Under the pieces are notes generated by a model. That model saw only the letters and a list, made by a program, of their open reading frames with translations, searched no databases and was not told the origin of the DNA. Positions 1 through 6,079 of a DNA stretch of 7,189 nt are shown in pieces. Both the position numbers and the translations under genes were made by a program. The DNA lies in assembly GCA_013215525.1 (NCBI GenBank), contig JABSQY010000086.1, forward strand, positions 1 through 7,189, in the 5' to 3' direction. The stretch's first letter is position 1, and each line of letters starts with the position of its first letter. The DNA is from Nanoarchaeales archaeon (GTDB lineage Archaea; Nanobdellota; Nanobdellia; Woesearchaeales; UBA583).

Positions 1-1130
1 CTATTAAGTTAACTAATTCTAAATTAAATTTTAAATCCACTAAAGTTAAATTATTTGATATGCTTGATTGTGCAGTGAAAGCTCGCATGGTGTCTGATGT
101 GCCTGTTGCAACTTTTTTATCCGGAGGTATTGATTCTTCAATTATTACTTATTTTGCTAAAAAATATGATAAAAATTTAAATACTTTTTCAGTTGGTTTT
201 GATACAACAAATGAATTATCTCATGCAAAAATTGTGGCTGATCATTTAGGAACAAATCATTATGAGTTTATTATTAATAAGGATAATGTTTTAGATTATT
301 TGGAGGAGATGGTTTATCATATGGATGAACCTATTGGTGCTGATCCTGGGTTTTTACCAATTTTTGTTTTATCTAAAGAAACTAAAAAGTTTAATACTGT
401 TGTTTTAACTGGCGATGGAGCTGATGAAATTTTTACAGGATATGATAGATATAAGTTATTACATTATGGGAATTTTTTAAAACATTTCACATTTTCTAAA
501 TCTTCAAATCAAATTTTAAATAGATTAAATATGATGAAAGGGAAATCTATTATGGAGAGTTTTTTTGAGATTACAAGAGTATTTGAAAAAGATGAAATTT
601 TAAAATTAGGGTTTAAAGATTTAAAACCTGATTTTAATAAATATGAAAGATTGAAAACTAATAATCTAAATAAAATTCAGTTGTTTGATATTGATAATTT
701 ATTGTTAAAGGACTTTTTTATGAAATCTGATAAAATGAGTTCTGCTTTTGGTCTTGAACAGAGAACTCCATTTATGGATAAAAAAATTGTTGAGTTTGGT
801 TTATCGATTCCAATTATTCATAGGCTGAGAGGATGGAATGAAAAACATATTTTAAAATCTGTTGCTAGGGATATTTTACCTGAGTCTATTTGTAAAAGGA
901 GAAAACATGGTTTTAATGTTCCAATTGATTATTGGTTTGAGAATACACTTGGAGTTCGTTTAAAGGAGTTATTGGATAATAGTTCTCATAATTTGTATAA
1001 TAGTAATTATGTTTATGAATTATTAGATTCTTTAAAATCTGATTCTTCTTCTTTTAAATCTAGGAATGTGGTTGCTCAAAAACTGTGGACTGTGCTTGTG
1101 TTTGAGATGTGGTACGTTAGGTTTATGTGA
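1..1130 (+). CDS. asnB: Asparagine synthetase (glutamine-hydrolysing)-like protein, C-terminal part; 5' end outside window
   Basis: The reading frame is open from base 3, giving 375 visible codons. The ATG at 60 is internal: the 19 codons before it join smoothly to the family's conserved stretch before the P-loop, so it is not the true start. Counting from that Met, the ATP-pyrophosphatase loop SGGIDSS is at 21-27, TGDGADE with GYDRY follows at 117-131, DKMSSAFGLEQRTPFMD is at 224-240, and KHGFNVPIDYW is at 282-292. All are signatures of the AsnB synthetase domain, which adenylates a carboxylate and amidates it with ammonia. Full AsnB proteins are about 600 residues with an N-terminal class II glutaminase domain (catalytic Cys2); that domain would lie upstream and cannot be checked. 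AsnB relatives in polysaccharide clusters often amidate sugars or other surface molecules rather than aspartate, and this neighbourhood favours that, but the substrate is inferred. The family call is firm; free asparagine synthesis remains possible. Confidence 0.9.
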   Translation, partial: IKLTNSKLNFKSTKVKLFDMLDCAVKARMVSDVPVATFLSGGIDSSIITYFAKKYDKNLNTFSVGFDTTNELSHAKIVADHLGTNHYEFIINKDNVLDYLEEMVYHMDEPIGADPGFLPIFVLSKETKKFNTVVLTGDGADEIFTGYDRYKLLHYGNFLKHFTFSKSSNQILNRLNMMKGKSIMESFFEITRVFEKDEILKLGFKDLKPDFNKYERLKTNNLNKIQLFDIDNLLLKDFFMKSDKMSSAFGLEQRTPFMDKKIVEFGLSIPIIHRLRGWNEKHILKSVARDILPESICKRRKHGFNVPIDYWFENTLGVRLKELLDNSSHNLYNSNYVYELLDSLKSDSSSFKSRNVVAQKLWTVLVFEMWYVRFM

Positions 1131-1146
1131 TATTTATACCTTAAAC

Positions 1147-1154
1147 TTAAATAG
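1147..1154 (+). promoter_or_regulatory. Putative archaeal TATA box for the methyltransferase gene
   Basis: TTAAATAG lies in the 44-base gap after the amidotransferase stop, centred about 25 bases before the ATG at 1175. That is the spacing expected if transcription starts at or next to the start codon (leaderless mRNA). No Shine-Dalgarno sequence precedes this ATG; the leader reads as repeats of TTTA. A second TATA-like string, TTTATA at 1133-1138, is further upstream and would imply a short leader. In such AT-rich DNA a chance match is quite possible. Confidence 0.4.
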
Positions 1155-1174
1155 TATCTTATATTTATTTATTT

Positions 1175-2398
1175 ATGAAGTATTATTTTTTAAATTATTT
1201 AGATTTAGGAAAAGCAGATGTTAAAATTGTTATTAATTCTGAAAAAGAAGTAGTTATGAAAAAATTATCAAAATCTCATTTTCCAGTTGAGTCTTGGACT
1301 TATAAAAATATTTATGTTAATGGTGTTAAAAAATCTATTAGTGAAATTTGGAATATTGATATTTGTGACGGTTCTATTAAAGTTGGAAATAAATTTTTTA
1401 AAATTAGAGATTATGTTTTAATTAATGAGACAGCAATTGTTAAAGATATTAATAAAACTCGAAATAATTGGGAAAACTGGTGGACTAAGATTCGTAAAAA
1501 AAGTGATGTTGATTTGTATGATAAATTATGGGTTGAGTCTGAACGAAAATTAGATGCTGAACCTTTATTTGTTGAGTCTGATTTTAAAAATAAAGTTGTG
1601 ATGGATGCTGGTTGTGGGGTTGGGCGTTATGAACCTTTATTTTCTAAATTTGGAGCTAAAAATATTATTGCTGTAGATTTAGGAAAACAAGTTTTCAAAG
1701 TTTATTCTCAGGAGATGCCTAAGGAAAACATTCATCCAGTTCAATCTGATTTGATGAGCCTACCTTTTAAGAAAGAAATTTTTGATACTGTTGCATCACA
1801 TGGAGTTTTACATCATACTCCTAATCCGTATAAAACTTTTAAAAATATTTCAAATTATTTAAAAATTGGTGGAGTTCAAGCTATTTATGTTTATCATAAA
1901 GAGTGGTGGCATTTTTCAGCTCACAGTAAAAGTTATTTTGTAGATTTTGCATACTCTACTGCAATTTTAATTTGGCAATCTATTAGAAAAATTACTTCTC
2001 GTATGCCACATTGGTTTATTATTGGTTTTTGTTATTTACTTGCTTGCAAGGGGACAGTTGATCAAAGTTTGAAAAATTCAAATAGTAATTTTTTACAAAT
2101 TTTAGGAAAAATTTCTTTTTCTATTCCTCCAATTTGTTTTATTGGAGTTAATTTTCATGAGAGAGTTGTTAGAAATTATGATCATTATTCAGCTACTTTT
2201 AATTATTTTCAAACTATTGACGAGGTTACTGAGTGGTTTAGGCTTGCTGGGTTTAGTGATTTGAGTGTCGCTTCTATTCCTGTTAGTATTCGTGGAACTA
2301 AATATTCTAAAATTCAAGAACCTATAAAAATTAGTCTATATAAATACATTTCACATTTTGAGTTTCGTGAGTTGTGGGAGAGAATGTATAAAAAATAA
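1175..2398 (+). CDS. Class I SAM-dependent methyltransferase of a glycan-biosynthesis type
   Basis: This 407-residue protein has a Rossmann-type methyltransferase core at about 138-240. SAM-binding motif I is DAGCGVGRY (144-152). The acidic residue after strand 2 is in AVDLG (D168). SDLMSLPF (191-198) supplies the next acidic position, and the strand-4 region ends in HGVLHHTPNP (209-218). The C-terminal part has RNYDHYSATFNYF followed by a WF..AGF segment (about 333-360), as in methyltransferases found in O-antigen and other surface-polysaccharide clusters. The first ~95 residues are an extra N-terminal region that I do not recognise. A hydrophobic stretch at about 259-290 could lie against the membrane. 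The ATG at 1175 is supported by a TATA element at the right distance and the absence of a ribosome binding site. It lies between the amidotransferase and the heptose operon, so it probably methylates a sugar or lipid-linked glycan. The acceptor (O, N or C) cannot be read from the sequence. Confidence 0.85.
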   Translation: MKYYFLNYLDLGKADVKIVINSEKEVVMKKLSKSHFPVESWTYKNIYVNGVKKSISEIWNIDICDGSIKVGNKFFKIRDYVLINETAIVKDINKTRNNWENWWTKIRKKSDVDLYDKLWVESERKLDAEPLFVESDFKNKVVMDAGCGVGRYEPLFSKFGAKNIIAVDLGKQVFKVYSQEMPKENIHPVQSDLMSLPFKKEIFDTVASHGVLHHTPNPYKTFKNISNYLKIGGVQAIYVYHKEWWHFSAHSKSYFVDFAYSTAILIWQSIRKITSRMPHWFIIGFCYLLACKGTVDQSLKNSNSNFLQILGKISFSIPPICFIGVNFHERVVRNYDHYSATFNYFQTIDEVTEWFRLAGFSDLSVASIPVSIRGTKYSKIQEPIKISLYKYISHFEFRELWERMYKK

Positions 2399-2420
2399 TA
2401 TTTTATTATTTGTTATTTTA
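2399..2420 (+). terminator. Possible T-rich termination tract after the methyltransferase gene
   Basis: Directly after the methyltransferase stop the + strand carries a T-dominated stretch with no G/C hairpin before it. Archaeal RNA polymerase can terminate on U-rich RNA without a hairpin, and a promoter-like element for the next gene follows. The base composition of the whole window makes T-rich stretches common, so this is only suggestive. Confidence 0.25.
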
Positions 2421-2436
2421 AAATTTAAACCTAATA

Positions 2437-2444
2437 TTTATATA
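2437..2444 (+). promoter_or_regulatory. Putative archaeal TATA box driving the heptose operon
   Basis: TTTATATA is a consensus archaeal box A and is centred 26-27 bases before the gmhA ATG (2467), so transcription would begin at or next to the start codon. No Shine-Dalgarno sequence lies between them. It is the best promoter candidate in the window and sits in the largest intergenic gap (68 bases). An 8-base inverted repeat (ATTTATAT at 2436-2443 and ATATAAAT at 2450-2457) overlaps it; this could be an operator or just AT-rich coincidence. No convincing purine-rich BRE is visible upstream. Confidence 0.55.
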
Positions 2445-2466
2445 CTTTAATATAAATTTATTTATC

Positions 2467-3042
2467 ATGGAAACTGCAATTAAATCTTACTTAGAGGAAA
2501 ACATAGAGACTAAAAAACAAATTTTAGAGAATAATGTTGACGATATTTCTAATATTGTTAAGAAAGTGATTGATTGTTTAAAGAGTGGAAATAAAATTTT
2601 AATTTGTGGGAATGGTGGTAGTGCTGCTGATTCACAACATTTTGCTGCTGAATTAATTGGACGGTATAAATTAGAGAGAGTATCTTTACCTGCTATTGCT
2701 TTAACTACTGATACTTCAATTATTACAGCAATTGGGAATGATTATGGGTATGATAAAATTTTTTCTAAACAAGTTGAAGGTTTAGGGCAAAAAGGAGATA
2801 TTTTAATTGGTATTTCAACTTCAGGAAATTCTCAAAATATTTTGGAAGCTTATAATGTTGCAAAATCAAGAGGAGTTACTTGCATTGGATTACTTGGACG
2901 TGATGGTGGAGAAATGGCTGAACTTGGAGATTTGAACTTTATTGTTCCTTCAAATAATACTCCTAGAATTCAAGAAGCACATATTTTAGTTATTCATACT
3001 ATTTGTGAGATTATGGAAAATACTATGTTTGGTAGTGATTAG
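2467..3042 (+). CDS. gmhA: Sedoheptulose 7-phosphate isomerase (phosphoheptose isomerase)
   Basis: GmhA converts sedoheptulose 7-phosphate to D-glycero-D-manno-heptose 7-phosphate, the first committed step of nucleotide-heptose synthesis, as a cytosolic SIS-domain tetramer. The 191-residue protein has the usual family length. The phosphosugar-binding GNGGSAADS is at 48-56 and STSGNS at 117-122. HFAAELIGRY (58-67) and IQEAHILVIH (168-177) are typical of GmhA. H58, E62, Q169 and H177 keep the spacing of the metal ligands described in characterised GmhA enzymes (His-x3-Glu and Gln-x7-His). E62 and H172 match the catalytic Glu and His. The SIS protein DiaA is related, but the following hldE and gmhB genes settle the assignment. 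This is the first gene of the operon. It starts at ATG 2467, has no ribosome binding site, sits downstream of a TATA box, and ends in TAG. Confidence 0.95.
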   Translation: METAIKSYLEENIETKKQILENNVDDISNIVKKVIDCLKSGNKILICGNGGSAADSQHFAAELIGRYKLERVSLPAIALTTDTSIITAIGNDYGYDKIFSKQVEGLGQKGDILIGISTSGNSQNILEAYNVAKSRGVTCIGLLGRDGGEMAELGDLNFIVPSNNTPRIQEAHILVIHTICEIMENTMFGSD

Positions 3043-3068
3043 TTATTTGATTATTAAAAAATTTAAAA

Positions 3069-4502
3069 ATGGATGAATTAGAAAATAAAATTAAAAATTT
3101 GAAAGTTTTAGTTATTGGAGATATTATTTTAGATAAATATTATTTTACGGATGTTTCGCGAATTTCACCTGAGGCGCCAGTTCCTATTGCTAAATTTAAG
3201 TATGAAAAAAATGTTCTTGGTGGAGCTGGGAATGTTGCATTAAATTTGAAAAGTTTAGGTGTTGATACTGTATATTCTATTGGAATTATTGGAGTTGATA
3301 ATTCTGGAAAGCAAATTCAAAATATGTTTAAGGATGTTAGTATTAATTTTATTCCAATTTTGAGTACTGTTGATACTATTACTAAAACTAGAATTATTTC
3401 GGATAATAAACAATTATTACGATTGGATTTTGAAGAGTTAAATAATAATAATGCTAAATTGACTAAACAAATTATTTCTGAAATTTCTCAGATTAAAAAT
3501 GAGTTAGATATTATTATTGTGTCTGATTATGTTAAGGGATGTATTAATTTAGAAATATTAGATTATTTGAGGAGTACTGGTAAATTTTTAGTTGCTGATA
3601 CTAAATCTATTGATATTTTAAATTTTTCAGATTTTAATTTAATTACTCCTAATTTTGATGAAACTTGTAAAATTGCAAAGTCATTAGGATATACTTGTGA
3701 GTTGGAAAATTCAGATTCTTGTATTGAGGAAGTTGGAAAATTTATTCGTGAGAAGATTAATTGTTCTTTATTATTAACTCGTTCTGCTAATGGAGTTAGT
3801 TTAATTGATTCAGATGTTAATCATTGTGGTATTGAGAAAACTAGTGTTTTTGATGTGACTGGGGCTGGAGATACTTGCGCTTCAATTTTTTCTTGTTTGT
3901 ATTTTTTAAAGTATGATAAGAAGTCTGCGTTAGAATTAATGAATGCTGCTGGAAAGCTAACTATTTCAAATATTGGAAATTATGCTCCTAGTTTTTCACA
4001 GATTAAAAAGGAATTTTTAAAGGAAGAGCTTGATTATGTTTTAACTAAGGAATTGGCTATTAAGAAATTAGATGAACTAAGGAGAGAAGGTAAAAAAATT
4101 GTATTTACTAATGGTTGTTTTGATATATTACATAAAGGGCATATTAGTTATTTGTCTGATGCTAAGGCTTGTGGAGATGTTCTTGTTGTTGGTTTGAATT
4201 CTGATGCTTCTGTTAGGAGATTAAAGGGTGAGAGTCGACCTATTATTGATGAGAATTCTCGGAGTTTTGTTTTGAGTAATTTGAAGGCTGTTGATTATGT
4301 TGTAATTTTTGATGAACAAACTCCTTGCGAGATTATTGGTGCTTTAAAACCTGACATTCATGTTAAGGGTGGAGATTATAAAAAAGAAGATATGCCTGAG
4401 ACTAAGGTTGTTGAGAGTTATGGTGGGGAAGTTAGAATTTTAAAATTCATTGACAATAGTTCTACTTCTAAAATTATTGAGAAGATTCAAAAATATGGTT
4501 AA
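3069..4502 (+). CDS. hldE: Bifunctional heptose 7-phosphate kinase / heptose 1-phosphate adenylyltransferase
   Basis: HldE phosphorylates D-glycero-beta-D-manno-heptose 7-phosphate at C1 and, after GmhB acts, transfers AMP from ATP to the 1-phosphate to give ADP-heptose. Residues 1 to about 320 form a PfkB/ribokinase-type kinase: GDIILDKY (17-24), RISPEAPVPI (31-40), GGAGNVALNL (51-60), and the anion-hole motif DVTGAGDT (262-269) with catalytic base D268. Residues about 340-477 form a cytidylyltransferase-like nucleotidyltransferase: FTNGCFDILHKGH (346-358) carrying the HxGH signature, GLNSDASVRRLKG (375-387), KGGDY (433-437) and STSKII (465-470). At 477 residues it equals the full two-domain E. 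coli HldE, so it is neither truncated nor split as in organisms with separate HldA and HldC. The start is 26 bases after gmhA with no clear ribosome binding site. Its last codons overlap gmhB by 8 bases, which suggests translational coupling. The assignment is firm from motifs and context. Confidence 0.95.
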   Translation: MDELENKIKNLKVLVIGDIILDKYYFTDVSRISPEAPVPIAKFKYEKNVLGGAGNVALNLKSLGVDTVYSIGIIGVDNSGKQIQNMFKDVSINFIPILSTVDTITKTRIISDNKQLLRLDFEELNNNNAKLTKQIISEISQIKNELDIIIVSDYVKGCINLEILDYLRSTGKFLVADTKSIDILNFSDFNLITPNFDETCKIAKSLGYTCELENSDSCIEEVGKFIREKINCSLLLTRSANGVSLIDSDVNHCGIEKTSVFDVTGAGDTCASIFSCLYFLKYDKKSALELMNAAGKLTISNIGNYAPSFSQIKKEFLKEELDYVLTKELAIKKLDELRREGKKIVFTNGCFDILHKGHISYLSDAKACGDVLVVGLNSDASVRRLKGESRPIIDENSRSFVLSNLKAVDYVVIFDEQTPCEIIGALKPDIHVKGGDYKKEDMPETKVVESYGGEVRILKFIDNSSTSKIIEKIQKYG

Positions 4503-4980
4503 AGCGATTTTTTTAGATAGGGATGGAGTTATTAATTTTGATAATGAGGGATACATCTCTGATTTTTCAAAATTTCATTTTATTGATGATGTTTTTGATA
4601 TTTTGAAAAAATTTCAAGATTTGGGTTATTTATTATTTATTGTTACAAATCAGTCTGGAATTGGTAGAGGATTTTATTCAGAATCTGATTTTTTAAAGTT
4701 AAATGATTTGATGATTAAGGAATTTTATGAAAATTCAATTAATATTTCTAAAGTTTATTATTGTCCTCATTCTCCGGAAGATGGTTGCGAGTGTAGGAAA
4801 CCTAAAAATAAGTTATTACTTGAATGTCAAGAAAGTTTTAAAATAGATTTTAGTTTAAGTTATTTTATTGGGGACAAGCAGTCTGATTTGGATTGTGCTA
4901 GTTCAGTTGATATGAAATCTTTTTTGGTTAAAAAAGATTGTGCTGGTGAATTGTCGAGAGTATTTGATGAAATAAAATAA
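4495..4980 (+). CDS. gmhB: D-glycero-beta-D-manno-heptose 1,7-bisphosphate 7-phosphatase
   Basis: GmhB removes the 7-phosphate from heptose 1,7-bisphosphate so that HldE can adenylylate C1. I place the start at ATG 4495 (MVKAIFLDRDGV), overlapping hldE by 8 bases. The frame is open back to an ATG at 4450, but those 15 extra codons lie inside hldE and the family begins just before the DRDG motif. The 161-residue HAD-superfamily enzyme has nucleophile D8 and acid/base D10 in LDRDGVI, the threonine motif TNQSGIGRG (51-59), the zinc ligands C90, H92, C98 and C100 followed by RKP, and the acidic motif IGDKQSD (D127, D131). The zinc loop has only five residues between H92 and C98. This is shorter than in E. 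coli GmhB (191 aa) and resembles the HisB phosphatase domain. Histidinol phosphatase is thus the main alternative, but the neighbours make GmhB far more likely. Its anomer preference cannot be read directly. Confidence 0.92.
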   Translation: MVKAIFLDRDGVINFDNEGYISDFSKFHFIDDVFDILKKFQDLGYLLFIVTNQSGIGRGFYSESDFLKLNDLMIKEFYENSINISKVYYCPHSPEDGCECRKPKNKLLLECQESFKIDFSLSYFIGDKQSDLDCASSVDMKSFLVKKDCAGELSRVFDEIK

Positions 4981-4984
4981 TAAA

Positions 4985-6079
4985 ATGGTTAGTGTAAATA
5001 TTTTAAGAATTATAGATAAGTATTTTGTAAAGTTTGGTTTATTTTGTATTTATCCTTTTAGAAAGAAATCTAATTGTTCTAATAAAAAAGTTTTAGTTGT
5101 AAGGCTATGGGGTCTTGGAGATTCTATTAATACTTTACCTTTAATTGATTCACTTTATAATAATGGTTTTGAAGTTGATATTTTAACAACTTCTAATGTT
5201 AAATTTATTTTTGAGAAACAAAAATTTATTAATAATCTTATTTTGTTTGACTTTTCAAAACCTTTTAGTTTTTTTTCTATGATTAAACTATTAAATAAAA
5301 ATAATTATGAAATTATTATTGATACTGAACAATTTATGAATGTTTCAACTTTTATTATTTCTTTAGTAACATCTTCATTAAAAATTGGATTTGATTTACC
5401 TTTTAGAAAAAAGTTTTATAATTTATCTTATGATTATTCTGAAAAAAATCATTTAGTTGAAAATTTTTCTAAATTATTAACTAATTTTAATTTAAATAAA
5501 ATTCCATCAAAACTTTTACCTATTGTTTATTCGAAGAGTTCTATTTTAAATATTGATAAGTTATTATTAAAATGTGGAAATAAAAAATTAGTTGGAATTC
5601 ATTTGGGAACTGCTGGAACTGCACTTGGTAGACGGTGGGATGAAAATAAATTTGTTGATTTGATTAATAAGTTAGATGATGTTTGTATTATTTTAACTGG
5701 GAGTAAATTTGAGGAAAAAATTTTTAATAAAATTTCATCTAAAATTGAGAATAAAAATGTTATTAATTTAATTAATAAAACTAGTTTACGTGATTTTGCT
5801 TGTTTGCTTGGACGTTTAGATGTATTTGTGTCAAATGACACTGGAGCTATGCATATCTCTGCTGCGATGAGTTGTATGACTGTTGGATTGTTTGGTATGA
5901 ACTCGCCTGTGAAGGTTGGTGCTTGGCCACTAAGTGAAAATATAAATATTTTTAAAAATCCAAATAATAATTCTATTATTAATAACAAATATTCTATCTA
6001 TCCGAAAGATTATGATTCTACAATTGATTTGATTAGTGTTGATGAAGTATTTGATGCGGTGCGAGGTGTTTTGAAATGA
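4985..6079 (+). CDS. Glycosyltransferase family 9 protein, probable heptosyltransferase (first of two)
   Basis: GT9 enzymes, such as WaaC and WaaF, transfer heptose from ADP-heptose onto a glycan acceptor at the cytoplasmic face of the membrane. This 364-residue GT-B-fold protein has the N-terminal signature RLWGLGDSINTLPLIDSL at 40-57, where D46 fills the position of the catalytic Asp. The C-terminal donor-binding half has GIHLGTAGTALGRRW (204-218), LTGSKFEEKI (237-246), VSNDTGAMHISAAM (282-295) and GLFG (301-304). About 35 residues with a hydrophobic, basic patch (to PFRKK at 24-28) precede the usual GT9 start and may help membrane attachment. It begins 4 bases after gmhB with no evident ribosome binding site and overlaps the next gene by 4 bases. 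Its position right after the ADP-heptose genes makes heptose transfer likely. Some GT9 proteins use other donors, so the exact sugar and acceptor are inferred. Confidence 0.88.
   Translation: MVSVNILRIIDKYFVKFGLFCIYPFRKKSNCSNKKVLVVRLWGLGDSINTLPLIDSLYNNGFEVDILTTSNVKFIFEKQKFINNLILFDFSKPFSFFSMIKLLNKNNYEIIIDTEQFMNVSTFIISLVTSSLKIGFDLPFRKKFYNLSYDYSEKNHLVENFSKLLTNFNLNKIPSKLLPIVYSKSSILNIDKLLLKCGNKKLVGIHLGTAGTALGRRWDENKFVDLINKLDDVCIILTGSKFEEKIFNKISSKIENKNVINLINKTSLRDFACLLGRLDVFVSNDTGAMHISAAMSCMTVGLFGMNSPVKVGAWPLSENINIFKNPNNNSIINNKYSIYPKDYDSTIDLISVDEVFDAVRGVLK
6063..6068 (+). promoter_or_regulatory. Ribosome binding site for the second GT9 gene
   Basis: GAGGTG ends 7 bases before the ATG at 6076 and would pair with the CACCTC core of a 16S rRNA 3' end. 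It lies inside the last codons of the preceding gene, so translation is probably coupled. Together with the ATGA overlap it fixes the downstream start. It contrasts with the absence of any such motif before the genes at 1175 and 2467. Confidence 0.6.

Noticed and set aside
60..62. ATG at 60 as the true start of the amidotransferase
   Set aside because: The frame is open to the window edge and the codons before it continue the conserved region. The protein lacks its N-terminal glutaminase domain only because of the window boundary.
1155..1174. TTTA repeats before the methyltransferase start as a functional microsatellite
   Set aside because: Only about three imperfect copies are present, which is expected from the base composition.
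4450..4494. Upstream ATG at 4450 as the start of gmhB
   Set aside because: It would add 15 residues encoded within the HldE C-terminus and ahead of the conserved start of the HAD fold; ATG 4495 puts the DRDG motif at the usual distance from the N-terminus.
4495..4980. Histidinol-phosphate phosphatase (HisB N-terminal type)
   Set aside because: The zinc loop is similar, but no histidine genes are nearby and the gene sits between hldE and GT9 genes, overlapping hldE.
5599..5988. 129-codon open frame on the - strand, opposite the first GT9 gene
   Set aside because: It lies wholly antisense to a gene with clear GT9 motifs, and its protein has no recognisable domain. The scarcity of G/C in the coding strand leaves few stops on the other strand.
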